Part shown: positions 1 through 7,315 of the stretch, piece by piece
Layout: each line of letters opens with the position of its first letter
Numbering within the stretch: position 1 is the stretch's first letter
From: an uncultured Planctomycetaceae bacterium
GTDB lineage: Bacteria > Planctomycetota > Planctomycetia > Pirellulales > UBA1268
Assembly (NCBI GenBank): GCA_937900985.1
Contig: CALCGM010000150.1
Coordinates: 1-11,457 of the forward strand
Length of the DNA: 11,457 nucleotides
Direction: 5' to 3'
Translations under genes and position numbers: made by a program
Notes under the pieces: generated by a model
Told to the model about the DNA's origin: nothing
The model's database searches: none
The model's input: the letters and a program-made list of their open reading frames with translations, nothing else

Positions 1-186
1 GAAGAGTACTACCAGACCAACGAAGAAGACCGCGAACGGGTGAAAGGCCAGGCCGAAATCATCGTGGCCAAGCAGCGAAACGGCCCAACCGATGACGTCA
101 AGCTCCTCTGGCAGCACGAGCAGACCCGCTTTGTCAATCTCGAGCAGCGGTCCTACGACGAGTTTGAACAGTTTGGCGGCTACTGA
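1..186 (+). CDS. dnaB: Replicative DNA helicase DnaB, C-terminal fragment
   Basis: This is the last 61 codons of an open frame that enters from the left edge and stops at TGA 184-186. The peptide carries the conserved DnaB tail motif AEIIVAKQRNGPT (residues 19-31 of the fragment), followed by VKLLW and TRFVNL, which match the end of the RecA-like C-terminal ATPase domain. In DnaB this region lies near the arginine-finger side of the hexameric ring that unwinds DNA at the replication fork. An acidic and aromatic tail (YDEFEQFGGY) follows the domain. Walker A and B lie outside the window, so activity cannot be judged. The gene converges on tsaD with 53 bp between the stops. The family call is firm because AKQRNGPT is nearly diagnostic. 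Confidence 0.93.
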   Translation, partial: EEYYQTNEEDRERVKGQAEIIVAKQRNGPTDDVKLLWQHEQTRFVNLEQRSYDEFEQFGGY

Positions 187-202
187 TCGGCTCAAGAATG
201 CG

Positions 203-227
203 GTGGGAGCCAGCATGGCCTGCCCAC
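203..227. terminator. Possible bidirectional hairpin between dnaB and tsaD
   Basis: GTGGG (203-207) can pair with CCCAC (223-227), with an inner GCC/GGC pair (209-211 with 217-219) around the loop AGCAT. The two stem parts are separated by small unpaired bases. It sits between the convergent stops of dnaB (186) and tsaD (240), where a shared terminator would be expected. There is no T-tract on either side, so it does not meet the usual intrinsic-terminator pattern; it is only a candidate. Confidence 0.3.
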
Positions 228-239
228 GAGCCGGTTCGC

Positions 240-1268
240 TCAGCGGCTCCCCCGGATGAGACCGGGCACAACCTCGAGATCAAGCGGGTCACGCTCGCCT
301 CGCTCAATCCGCTCCCAGGCGATGGCCCCCATCGCTGCGTTGTCGGTGCAGAGTTCTGGTGGCGGGAGGAGCAGGTCGATCCCGGCTTTCGCTGCGTAGG
401 CCGCGAGAGACGCTCGGAGCAGACTGTTGGCGGTCACCCCGCCCCCCACCGCCAGCAGGTCGCAGCCGGTCTGCTCAACGGCCAGCCGCACCTTGGCCAC
501 CACCGTGTCGACGGCGGCCTGCTGAAACGACGCTGCGAGGTCGTGCAAACGAGCCCCGACAGGGGGAGGCGTGTCGGCAGCAGCCCCGGGTGGTCGCACC
601 TGATAGCGAAGCGCCGTTTTGAGTCCGCTAAAACTCATGTCGAGGGTGGTTCGATCGCGAGCGAGTGGCCGTGGGAAGCGAAACGCCTGCGGATTGCCTT
701 CGAGAGCCGCCCGCTCAATGGCTGGCCCGCCGGGATACCCCAGCCCAAGCAGGCTCGACGCTTTATCGAAAGCCTCGCCGATGGCGTCGTCGATCGTGCC
801 CCCAAGGCGTTCCATCGTCAGCGGCGACGTCACATGCAGCAGCGACGTGTGGCCCCCACTGGCGACCAGGCCCACGCAGGGATAGCGCATCCGGTGCGGA
901 TCGGCCAGGCGGCAGGCATAGAGGTGCGCGGCGATGTGGTCGTAGCCGATCAGCGGACGGTCAAACGCCACGGCAATCATCTTGGCCGCGGACATTCCGA
1001 CAAGAAGCGAGCCGACCAGGCCGGGTCGCACGGCAACGGCCACCGCTTCAAGATCCCTCCGCCCTACGCCAGACCGCTCGATCGCCTCGTCGATCACCGG
1101 AACGATTCGCTCGACATGGGCCCGACTGGCCACCTCTGGAACCACGCCGTGCCAGCGGGCATGGATCTGCTCCTGGCTCGCCACCACGCTCGAGAGCACC
1201 TCCCGCGAGCGGCTCACCACAGCAGCAGCGGTTTCGTCACAGGTTGTCTCAATCGCAAGCAGAGGCAT
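240..1268 (-). CDS. tsaD: tRNA N6-adenosine threonylcarbamoyltransferase TsaD
   Basis: A full-length TsaD of 342 aa (the family is usually about 335-345). With TsaB and TsaE it transfers the threonylcarbamoyl group from the TsaC product to A37 of ANN-decoding tRNAs, giving t6A, in the cytoplasm. Visible landmarks: N-terminal LAIETTCDET (4-13); GVVPEVASRAH (41-51); metal-ligand motif DHIAAH with His111 and His115; VASGGHTSLL (135-144); FSGLKTAL (213-220); GGGVTANSLLR (275-285); and CTDNAAM (307-313), whose Asp309 should be the third metal ligand. The GPGL segment seen in many homologues reads RPGL here (81-84). The ATG at 1268 gives the canonical N-terminus, although no strong Shine-Dalgarno precedes it. 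The DUF1207 gene lies 69 bp upstream on the same strand. The C-terminus faces dnaB. Confidence 0.96.
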   Translation of the reverse strand: MPLLAIETTCDETAAAVVSRSREVLSSVVASQEQIHARWHGVVPEVASRAHVERIVPVIDEAIERSGVGRRDLEAVAVAVRPGLVGSLLVGMSAAKMIAVAFDRPLIGYDHIAAHLYACRLADPHRMRYPCVGLVASGGHTSLLHVTSPLTMERLGGTIDDAIGEAFDKASSLLGLGYPGGPAIERAALEGNPQAFRFPRPLARDRTTLDMSFSGLKTALRYQVRPPGAAADTPPPVGARLHDLAASFQQAAVDTVVAKVRLAVEQTGCDLLAVGGGVTANSLLRASLAAYAAKAGIDLLLPPPELCTDNAAMGAIAWERIERGERDPLDLEVVPGLIRGSR

Positions 1269-1337
1269 CGGGCGATGACAGGCGGCAAGCCGCTCTGCCC
1301 GCGGACATGGAGGCTCGGGGAACGAGGAGCCGTGTGC

Positions 1338-2513
1338 TCAGAAGTCGTACCACATCCCGACACCGAAGCGATTCTGATTGTAGAACACAAACTCGTACTG
1401 CGGATCGGAGCCATAAAGATACTCGACCCCGATCCGGTAGAGCTTTTCACTTTGCCGGCCGCGCCAGAACCAGCCCGCCTGCACGCAGACATTGCCGCCG
1501 AAATCGAGCTCCTGCCGCAGCATGCTGTTGACCGCCAGAAAGGGCTTTCCCCATCCACCGGTCGGCCGCGCCTGCAGGAGCTCCGTGCCAAACTGGAACT
1601 CCCACGGCTTTGAGCCACCGGCATTGAAGAAGGAGTAGCCCACCTCCCCGTAGAGCCGCATCCAGTCGAGGGGATACCAGCTCCCACCGAGCACAATCAC
1701 GTCACGGACGTAGTTGACCCTGGGGAATGTCGGGTTTTTGATCATGAACTCATCGCCGAGATGAGCGCTGTTGTGGTAGTACGCGAGTTTCGACTGCCAA
1801 CGGCCGTTGCTGTAGACCAGCGGAACGCCGAAGCGGTAGTCGCCGCTGCGGAAGTCGCGGTCATCCTCAGGATCGAGCCGCACGAACGCCGCTCCCTCGA
1901 TCTGCACCTCAAACCCCTGCGGATGCAGCACGGTGTCAGACCCGTAGCGAAGGATGGACGCCCGGCCGCCGAGCGTTGAATCCCAGAGCCAGCCCTCAGC
2001 ATGGCCCGGCTCTGTCAGCGACGGCGCGGTGTCGTCGTACCAGACGGTGCCCAGCCGCGGCTCCTTCGGCCCGGCAAGGTAACTGGTGTAGATCAGGTTG
2101 TTGGGCATCAGCTGCCAGGACCATGGCCGCGGCGCCCAGAGATCGTCCCACTGCTCGGGAAAACCGGTCGCGACACGATCGCCGGGTCGCGATGACTGTT
2201 GGTAGAAGTCGTCCTGCCAGACCTCGTAGGGAGGACCGAGGAGGACGGGGCCTGCCACAGGGTCTGGCAACGGTTCAATCGCTCCCGAAAAGTCCGGCTC
2301 TGTGCCGGGCGGAGTCTCGTAGGCGGGCTCGACAGGCTGCGGCGTCGCGGCGGCCGGCTCAAGAGCCTCCAGAGCGAGGCCGCGGCTGCCCCCTCCCCAG
2401 CCCACGAGGCAGGCCAGGATCAGCAGCAGTCGCGTTGGCACACTGTGCCACGCGGCGTGTCGCGACCGAGAGGCTCGCGAAGGCAGCTGGCAGAAGAGAT
2501 GTCTTGGTGTCAT
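1338..2513 (-). CDS. DUF1207-type outer-membrane beta-barrel protein
   Basis: A secreted protein that resembles the DUF1207 family, for which I know no established function. I take the ATG at 2513 (391 aa) as the start; an in-frame GTG at 2528 adds five residues, and neither has a clear Shine-Dalgarno. A basic N-region is followed by a hydrophobic stretch (RLLLILACLVGW, about residues 28-39), consistent with a long signal peptide. Next comes a Pro/Glu-rich linker (about 53-95). The domain runs from about residue 135 to the end, with alternating aromatic and polar strands: WSWQLMPNNLIYTSYLAG, then GGSWYPLDWMRLYGEVGYSFF, and a last strand NRFGVGMWYDF ending in Phe. Terminal Phe is typical of barrels assembled by BamA. 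I infer an outer-membrane location. The gene is divergent from the flavin reductase and upstream of tsaD, a pairing that does not suggest a shared job. Confidence 0.8.
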   Translation of the reverse strand: MTPRHLFCQLPSRASRSRHAAWHSVPTRLLLILACLVGWGGGSRGLALEALEPAAATPQPVEPAYETPPGTEPDFSGAIEPLPDPVAGPVLLGPPYEVWQDDFYQQSSRPGDRVATGFPEQWDDLWAPRPWSWQLMPNNLIYTSYLAGPKEPRLGTVWYDDTAPSLTEPGHAEGWLWDSTLGGRASILRYGSDTVLHPQGFEVQIEGAAFVRLDPEDDRDFRSGDYRFGVPLVYSNGRWQSKLAYYHNSAHLGDEFMIKNPTFPRVNYVRDVIVLGGSWYPLDWMRLYGEVGYSFFNAGGSKPWEFQFGTELLQARPTGGWGKPFLAVNSMLRQELDFGGNVCVQAGWFWRGRQSEKLYRIGVEYLYGSDPQYEFVFYNQNRFGVGMWYDF

Positions 2514-2528
2514 CGATGAAGCCGCCAC

Positions 2529-2781
2529 TTCGCGATGCTCGTGCCGCGAATTGTCAGGAGGGGAACGTGGTGGCAGACTCTAGAGATATCAGGACTGGCG
2601 AAGTAGGTCAGTTCAGCGAGCCTTCAACGACCCCATCCATCGCTGGCTTCCGGGCGATCTGCAGCAAGAGGGCAAGCTGGGCTGCCTTGCTGGCCCCGCC
2701 GCCCGGCGGCCAACCGACCGACCACGGACCGGCTGGCTCGCGTGTGACCAGGCCGACTTTTCTCTCTTTGGAGATCGACGC
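2529..2781. promoter_or_regulatory. Divergent intergenic region with candidate promoter and hairpin
   Basis: These 253 bp separate the divergent DUF1207 and flavin reductase genes and must hold promoters for both. On the minus strand a weak sigma70-like pair can be read: CTGACC (complement of 2606-2611) and TATCTC (complement of 2583-2588), spaced 17 bp, pointing to the DUF1207 gene. On the plus strand TTGTCA (2551-2556) resembles a -35 box but the matching -10 is poor. A GC-rich inverted repeat, CCGCC-GCCC-GGCGG (2696-2709), lies nearer the flavin reductase. No small gene is convincing here. Only the position is strong evidence. Confidence 0.35.
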
Positions 2782-3294
2782 ATGCCCGCCGCTGACGCCT
2801 CACCTAGCGAATCCTCCGCCACGTCCGCCGCGTTGGCTGCCGCGCTCGGTCGCATTCCCAGCGGCCTCTCTCTCGTCATGTGGCGAGACGGCGAGGCCGA
2901 CCGCGTGATGCTCGCGAGCTGGGTGATGCAGGCTGGGTTCGACCCGCCGGCGATCAGCGTTGCCGTGGAGAAGTCTCGCGACGTCCTCCCCTTTTTGCAG
3001 CAGGGTGGCCGATTTGTCGTGCATCTGCTCGGCAGTGACAATCGCGGCCTGATTGGCCGGTTTGCCAAGCCCACGCCGCCAGGGACGTCCCCCTTTGCAG
3101 GCCTCGACATCGAGCGGAGCGACTGCGGTGCGGCCGTTCTTGCCGGCGTCGCCAACGTGCTCGCATGCCGAGCCACAGGCTCGTGCCCGGCAGGAGACCA
3201 TGAGGTGGTTGTGGCGACGGTTGAGCGGGTCATCCGGAGCGATGATTCCGTGGATCCGACGGTCCACATCCGCAAGAACGGCCTCCGATATTGA
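2782..3294 (+). CDS. Stand-alone flavin reductase domain protein (FMN-binding)
   Basis: A 170-aa protein of the flavin reductase-like family (split-barrel FMN-binding fold). Such proteins bind FMN and usually reduce flavin with NAD(P)H. The key block is ALGRIPSGLSLV (21-32), followed by MLASWVMQAGFDPPAISVAV (43-62), where FMN and the dimer partner contact the barrel, then FVVHLLG (78-84). It ends in HIRKNGLRY (162-170), a tail like that of the C-terminal reductase module of cyanobacterial flavodiiron proteins; here the module stands alone. The start ATG has a GGAG Shine-Dalgarno at 2770-2773, 8 nt upstream. An Ala/Ser-rich segment (residues 3-20) precedes the fold. It is followed after 121 bp by the ABC operon on the same strand, but the gap argues for separate transcription. 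Electron acceptor and true substrate are unknown. Confidence 0.88.
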   Translation: MPAADASPSESSATSAALAAALGRIPSGLSLVMWRDGEADRVMLASWVMQAGFDPPAISVAVEKSRDVLPFLQQGGRFVVHLLGSDNRGLIGRFAKPTPPGTSPFAGLDIERSDCGAAVLAGVANVLACRATGSCPAGDHEVVVATVERVIRSDDSVDPTVHIRKNGLRY

Positions 3295-3339
3295 TCGCAC
3301 GGCACTGGACGGCGGCAGCTGGAAACGGAAAACTGTGCG

Positions 3340-3347
3340 AAGCGCTT
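3340..3347. promoter_or_regulatory. AAGCGCTT palindrome upstream of the sugar ABC operon
   Basis: A perfect 8-bp palindrome lies in the 121-bp gap between the flavin reductase and the binding-protein gene, about 70 bp before its ATG. AAGCGCTT is the core seen in many LacI-family operators (and in CcpA cre sites), and sugar ABC operons are often controlled that way. The flanking arms do not continue the symmetry, and no LacI-type gene is in the window, so this is a tentative operator. Confidence 0.25.
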
Positions 3348-3415
3348 GCTCGGGCATCTGCTCTGTGGGCGGGGTTCTGTGAGGGAAGCGACACGATTTG
3401 GGGGAGTTCGAACCG

Positions 3416-4546
3416 ATGATGTCTCGATTTGCACACCGGAAGCCTGCTGCCTGGCTGGCACTGCTCGGCCTCGCCTTCATCGTGAGCGGCTGCGGCCCGC
3501 AGGAGGAGGCCGGCACAGACGATGGGGCCGCTGGTGCAGGCACCAAGCGATTCATCTTCCTGACCAATGGTGACGACCCCTTCTGGGATGCCTGCAACGC
3601 TGGCCTCCAGGATGGAGCCGAGCAGAACTATTTTGCTTCGAGGGGGCTGTCGGTCGTCATGGAGAAGAACAACGGCACCGCCCAGGGACAGATTGAGAAG
3701 CTTCGGCAGTTCGGCAGCCAGCCCGACATTGCCGGGGTGGCGATCTCGGTGATCCAGGCCGACAACACCGCCATTGCCGACGAGATGCGGAATCTCGCCA
3801 GCAAGGGCGTGCATGTCATCACCGTCGATGGCGACGTCAATCGCGACACCCTCCGCGACGCCCGGCCCTACTACATCGGCACCGACAACGTCGTGGCCGG
3901 CCAGGTGCTCGGACGTGCGGCTGCTGTGCTGCTTGCAGACCGCGGCCTCGAGGAAGGAGGCTATGTGCAGTTTGCGGGTTTCACCGACAACGACAACGCC
4001 CGGGCCCGGATGAATGGCTTTCAGAAGGCTGTGGGGGAGAGTTTCTCGCAGGTCGACCGCATGAGCGATGCGATGGACCTCTCCAAGGCTCGCGACAACG
4101 TGCGGGCGTCGCTGGTCAATCATCCCAATCTGGTCGCCCTGGTCGGCATCTGGGCCTACAACGCCCCTGCCATTGCCGAAGTCGTTGAAGAGCGAGGAGC
4201 CCGCGACCAGACAACGATTGTGACCTTTGATGCCCAGGCGGCTGCGATCGAGCACATGGCCAACGGCCGCATCGACGCCATGGTGGTGCAGAATCCCTTC
4301 GACATGGGCGTCAAGGCAGTCGAGCTGCTGCTGGCGATGCATGAAGAAGACCAGGCCGCCATCGATGCGATGTTTCCCAACAAAGACGAGCCCGACGGCG
4401 ACATCCTCACGACCGGGCTGCGGATCATCATCCCAGAGGAGGGCTCACCGCTTGAAAGCGACACCTTCGACCCAGTCCCAGCGGAGCGGATGACGCTGCC
4501 GGCGTTTCGGGAATGGCTTGCCACCTACGGGCTGACCAGTTCGTGA
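3416..4546 (+). CDS. Sugar-type ABC transporter substrate-binding lipoprotein (RbsB-like)
   Basis: A periplasmic-binding protein of the ribose/galactose cluster, 376 aa from ATG 3416, which follows a GGGGGAG Shine-Dalgarno (3400-3406); a TTG at 3398 would overlap that site and is unlikely. Residues 1-26 form a lipoprotein signal with lipobox VSGC, Cys26 being the lipidation site, then an acidic linker. The mature fold starts at KRFIFLTNGDDPFW (44-57). Pocket candidates by analogy to RbsB are Asp54, Phe56, Trp57, Asp138 (VDGD), Arg196/Arg198 (NARARMNGF), Trp246, Asp272 (TFDA) and Gln292 (VVQNPFDMG). The protein is about 80 residues longer than E. coli RbsB, partly through a C-terminal tail ending in FREWLATYGL. 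It captures the ligand and hands it to the permease encoded 36 bp downstream. The ligand is not identifiable; a sugar or sugar alcohol is most likely. Confidence 0.92.
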   Translation: MMSRFAHRKPAAWLALLGLAFIVSGCGPQEEAGTDDGAAGAGTKRFIFLTNGDDPFWDACNAGLQDGAEQNYFASRGLSVVMEKNNGTAQGQIEKLRQFGSQPDIAGVAISVIQADNTAIADEMRNLASKGVHVITVDGDVNRDTLRDARPYYIGTDNVVAGQVLGRAAAVLLADRGLEEGGYVQFAGFTDNDNARARMNGFQKAVGESFSQVDRMSDAMDLSKARDNVRASLVNHPNLVALVGIWAYNAPAIAEVVEERGARDQTTIVTFDAQAAAIEHMANGRIDAMVVQNPFDMGVKAVELLLAMHEEDQAAIDAMFPNKDEPDGDILTTGLRIIIPEEGSPLESDTFDPVPAERMTLPAFREWLATYGLTSS

Positions 4547-4582
4547 TGCTGTCTCCACGCGACACGATGGGGAGGGCATCTC

Positions 4583-5794
4583 TTGACTGACAACCATTCC
4601 ACGGGACGACGCTGGCCGGCCTGGTCGAGTGAGTGGACGTTGCTGATTGCCGTCGTCGTGGCCATCCTGGCGACGACCGCGATCGATTCAAACCACAGCT
4701 ATCTCTACAGGCCTCTTGAGAGCCTGCGAGACATTGCCCGCAACACGGCGTTGCTGGGGATTTTTGCCCTCGGCGCAGCCGTGGTGATCATCGCCGGCGG
4801 GATCGACCTCTCGTTGGGCTCAATGATCGCCTTCTCGGGCATGGTCTGCGGCACCACAATGCTCGCCCTCGCCCCCGAGCAGATGATGGCGGCGAAGCCG
4901 GTGGGCGGCTGGGTCGTCGCGGCAGGGATCGGCATGAGCATGCTGTCGGGCCTCGCCGTAGGAACCCTGCACGCCTGGCTGGTGACCTCGATTCGGCTGC
5001 CTCCGTTTATCGCCACGCTGGCCACGCTGGTCGGCCTTCGCAGCCTGGCTCGGGCCCTCTGCGAAAGCACCACCGCCGCCCTCACGCCCTCGAAGAGCGC
5101 CCAGATCTACGTCTCGGATCCTTTCTTCAAGATGCTCCGCGACAACGTCTGGATCTCGGTGGCGGTCTTCGCTGTGCTGGCGGTGGTCACTTGGCTGCTG
5201 CTCACCCGCACGATCCTCGGCCGCCACGTGCATGCCCTCGGCGGCAACGAGGATGCCGCACGTCTGGCCGGCATCCGCACCGAGAACGTGAAGTGGTTTG
5301 CCTACTGCTTCTCCGCCATGACGGCAGCCTTGGCAGGTGTTTTCTACGTGGCCAATGAATCGGTCGCCGCCCCGGTGAACCAGGGGCGGGGGCACGAGCT
5401 CAACGCGATTGCGGCAGCCGTTGTCGGCGGCTGTTCGCTGGCGGGCGGTGTGGGCACGGTGCCCGGAACGGTCCTCGGGACTATCTTCCTGCGGGTGGTC
5501 ATCGATGCTGTTTCGAAGGTGATCAAGACCGGTGCCGACGTCTACGAAGGCCTGATCGTCGGTGTCGTGGTGGTGATCGCCGTCACCTTTGGCCAGGTTG
5601 GGCAGCGGGCCGGCTCGCGGCAGCTGCTGCCGGGGCCGCTGGGCCTGGCCGCCATCCCTGTGCTCGCACTCTTCTGTGGCGGCACCGTGGCGATGACCTC
5701 GGGGGCGATGCCTGGCGTGGGGGCGGGCGTTGTCGCCCTGGGCCTGCTCGGTGGGCTGCGGGCATGGGAATCGCGTTCGGCAGCGACGGGGTGA
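4583..5794 (+). CDS. Sugar-type ABC transporter permease (RbsC-like)
   Basis: An inner-membrane permease of the branched-chain amino acid/ribose permease superfamily, 403 aa; it forms the channel, probably as a homodimer. The TTG start is supported by GGGGAGGG at 4569-4576 with a 6-nt gap. Hydrophobic segments are visible at about 17-33, 56-72, 76-98, 108-133, 140-160, 188-209, 237-258, 273-305 and 322-338. Diagnostic motifs are AGGIDLSLGS (71-80), the cytoplasmic coupling loop ALGGNEDAARLAGI (218-231) that should contact the ATPase, and VGGCSLAGGVGTVPGTVLGT (281-300). The protein exceeds E. coli RbsC (321 aa) by some 80 residues, mostly a C-terminal extension with two further hydrophobic segments (about 352-370 and 376-393). 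Second gene of the transport operon; its stop lies 5 bp before the ATPase start. Confidence 0.93.
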   Translation: MTDNHSTGRRWPAWSSEWTLLIAVVVAILATTAIDSNHSYLYRPLESLRDIARNTALLGIFALGAAVVIIAGGIDLSLGSMIAFSGMVCGTTMLALAPEQMMAAKPVGGWVVAAGIGMSMLSGLAVGTLHAWLVTSIRLPPFIATLATLVGLRSLARALCESTTAALTPSKSAQIYVSDPFFKMLRDNVWISVAVFAVLAVVTWLLLTRTILGRHVHALGGNEDAARLAGIRTENVKWFAYCFSAMTAALAGVFYVANESVAAPVNQGRGHELNAIAAAVVGGCSLAGGVGTVPGTVLGTIFLRVVIDAVSKVIKTGADVYEGLIVGVVVVIAVTFGQVGQRAGSRQLLPGPLGLAAIPVLALFCGGTVAMTSGAMPGVGAGVVALGLLGGLRAWESRSAATG

Positions 5795-5799
5795 GCAGC

Positions 5800-7311
5800 A
5801 TGCCCGAGCCCGTGATTTCGATGCAGGGCATCACCAAGCGGTTCCCGGGGGTTGTCGCCCTCGACGATGTGAGCCTCGACGTGCTGCCCGGCGAACTCCA
5901 TGCGATCTGTGGGGAGAATGGTGCTGGCAAGAGCACCCTGATGAAGATTCTTTCCGGGGTCTACGAGCCCGATGCCGGCAGCATGACGCTCGCCGGCGCA
6001 CCCGTGCGGTTCTCCAACACGCGGGAAGCGGAGCAGGCGGGGGTTGCGATCATCCACCAGGAGCTTGCGCTCGTTGACGACCTGCCGGTTTTGGCAAACG
6101 TGTTTCTCGGCCGAGAGCGGCGGACTCGGCTGGGCCTCCTCCACGATCGTTGGATGGCCCGCGAAACCGCCCGCCTGCTCGAGACGCTCGAGTGTGGTGT
6201 CTCACCGCGGGTACGCACCGGCAGCCTGCGGGTGGGCGACCAGCAGCTGATCGAGATTGCCAAGGCCCTCTCGCTCGATGCCCGCATTCTCGTGATGGAC
6301 GAACCCACCAGCGCCCTGACCGAGAGCGAGTCGGCTCGCCTTGAGCGGGTGATCGCCTCCCTGCTCGCTCGCGGCACCACCATTCTCTACATCTCGCACA
6401 AGATGGAGGAGGTGTTTCGGCTGGCAGACCGCATCACGGTGCTTCGCGATGGCCACACCGTGCAAACGCTCAACAAAGACACGACCAGCCCCCGCGAAAT
6501 CACCTCGCTGATGGTCGGCCGAGAGATCGGCGACTCCTCGGCCATGCCACCCAGGGCTCCCGCAGAACCGCTGCTGGAAGTCACCAACCTCCACCTGCCC
6601 TGGCCGGGCCATGTTCGTGGCTATCGGCTCGACAACGTGTCGCTGACACTCCGCCGGGGTGAGGTGCTCGGTGTGGCTGGACTGATGGGAGCCGGCCGGA
6701 CCGAACTGCTCGAAACGATCTTCGGCGCCTCTGATCCGAGCTGGCGGGGCACCATCAGCCTGCGTGGCCGCTCGGTCCGCTTCACCCATCCCGCCGAAGC
6801 GTGCGCCGCCGGCATTGCGATGGTCACCGAAGATCGCAAGCGGCTCGGGCTGTTTCCCGACTTCGATGTGGCCGCCAACATCAGCCTCACCGCGCTCGAT
6901 CGCGCACGACGCGGCGGACTGGTCAGCCGTCGGGCGGAAGAAGCGCTCGTTGCCGAGCCGATCCGGGCCACCGGCGTGAAGACACCAGGCCCCCATGCCG
7001 CGATCACCGGACTCTCCGGCGGCAACCAGCAGAAGTGCATCATCGGTCGCTGGCTGCTGACGAAGCCGGAAGTGCTCCTGCTCGACGACCCCACCCGCGG
7101 CATCGACGTGGGCGCCAAAGCAGAGCTCTACGCCCTGATCGACCGGCTCTGCCGTGAAGGCCTGGGAGTGATCCTCACCTCCAGCGAGCTTCCGGAACTG
7201 CTCACGCTTTCCGACCGGGTGATCGTGCTGGCTGAAGGCCGACTGACCGCTGAGCTCTCCCGCAGCGAAGCCACCGAACAGCGGATCATGGAAGCCGCCA
7301 CCACCGGCTGA
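5800..7311 (+). CDS. Sugar-type ABC transporter ATP-binding protein, two NBDs (RbsA-like)
   Basis: The ATPase of the import operon, 503 aa from ATG 5800 (E. coli RbsA is 501). This start follows a GGGGTGAG site (5788-5795) overlapping the permease stop, which implies coupled translation; an upstream ATG at 5764 lies inside the permease gene and would add 12 residues outside the fold. NBD1: Walker A GENGAGKST (38-46), Q-loop HQE (86-88), atypical signature LRVGDQQ (143-149), Walker B LVMDEPT (164-170), switch His200. NBD2: degenerate Walker A GLMGAGRTE (294-302), canonical signature LSGGNQQK (405-412), Walker B LLLDDPTRGID (426-436) with Asp430 where catalytic Glu is usual, and Ser in place of the switch His. 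One competent composite ATP site is therefore expected. The sugar cannot be named. Confidence 0.95.
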   Translation: MPEPVISMQGITKRFPGVVALDDVSLDVLPGELHAICGENGAGKSTLMKILSGVYEPDAGSMTLAGAPVRFSNTREAEQAGVAIIHQELALVDDLPVLANVFLGRERRTRLGLLHDRWMARETARLLETLECGVSPRVRTGSLRVGDQQLIEIAKALSLDARILVMDEPTSALTESESARLERVIASLLARGTTILYISHKMEEVFRLADRITVLRDGHTVQTLNKDTTSPREITSLMVGREIGDSSAMPPRAPAEPLLEVTNLHLPWPGHVRGYRLDNVSLTLRRGEVLGVAGLMGAGRTELLETIFGASDPSWRGTISLRGRSVRFTHPAEACAAGIAMVTEDRKRLGLFPDFDVAANISLTALDRARRGGLVSRRAEEALVAEPIRATGVKTPGPHAAITGLSGGNQQKCIIGRWLLTKPEVLLLDDPTRGIDVGAKAELYALIDRLCREGLGVILTSSELPELLTLSDRVIVLAEGRLTAELSRSEATEQRIMEAATTG

Positions 7312-7315
7312 CCGA

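Noticed and set aside
1282..1293. GCGG-CAAG-CCGC mini-hairpin upstream of tsaD
   Set aside because: A four-base-pair stem in GC-rich DNA is expected by chance, with no T-tract or match to a known element.
198..1613. Long plus-strand open frame opposite tsaD and the DUF1207 gene
   Set aside because: It is antisense to two recognisable genes, its translation is rich in Arg, His, Pro and Gly with no family motif, and long antisense frames are expected in GC-rich DNA.
1976..2908. 310-codon plus-strand open frame across the DUF1207 start and the divergent region
   Set aside because: Arg/Pro/Ala-rich composition, no motif, and it overlaps two better supported genes in other frames.
3230..4342. 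370-codon minus-strand open frame opposite the binding-protein gene
   Set aside because: The plus-strand frame has a lipobox, ligand motifs and a Shine-Dalgarno; the antisense frame has no recognisable domain and is a codon-bias shadow.
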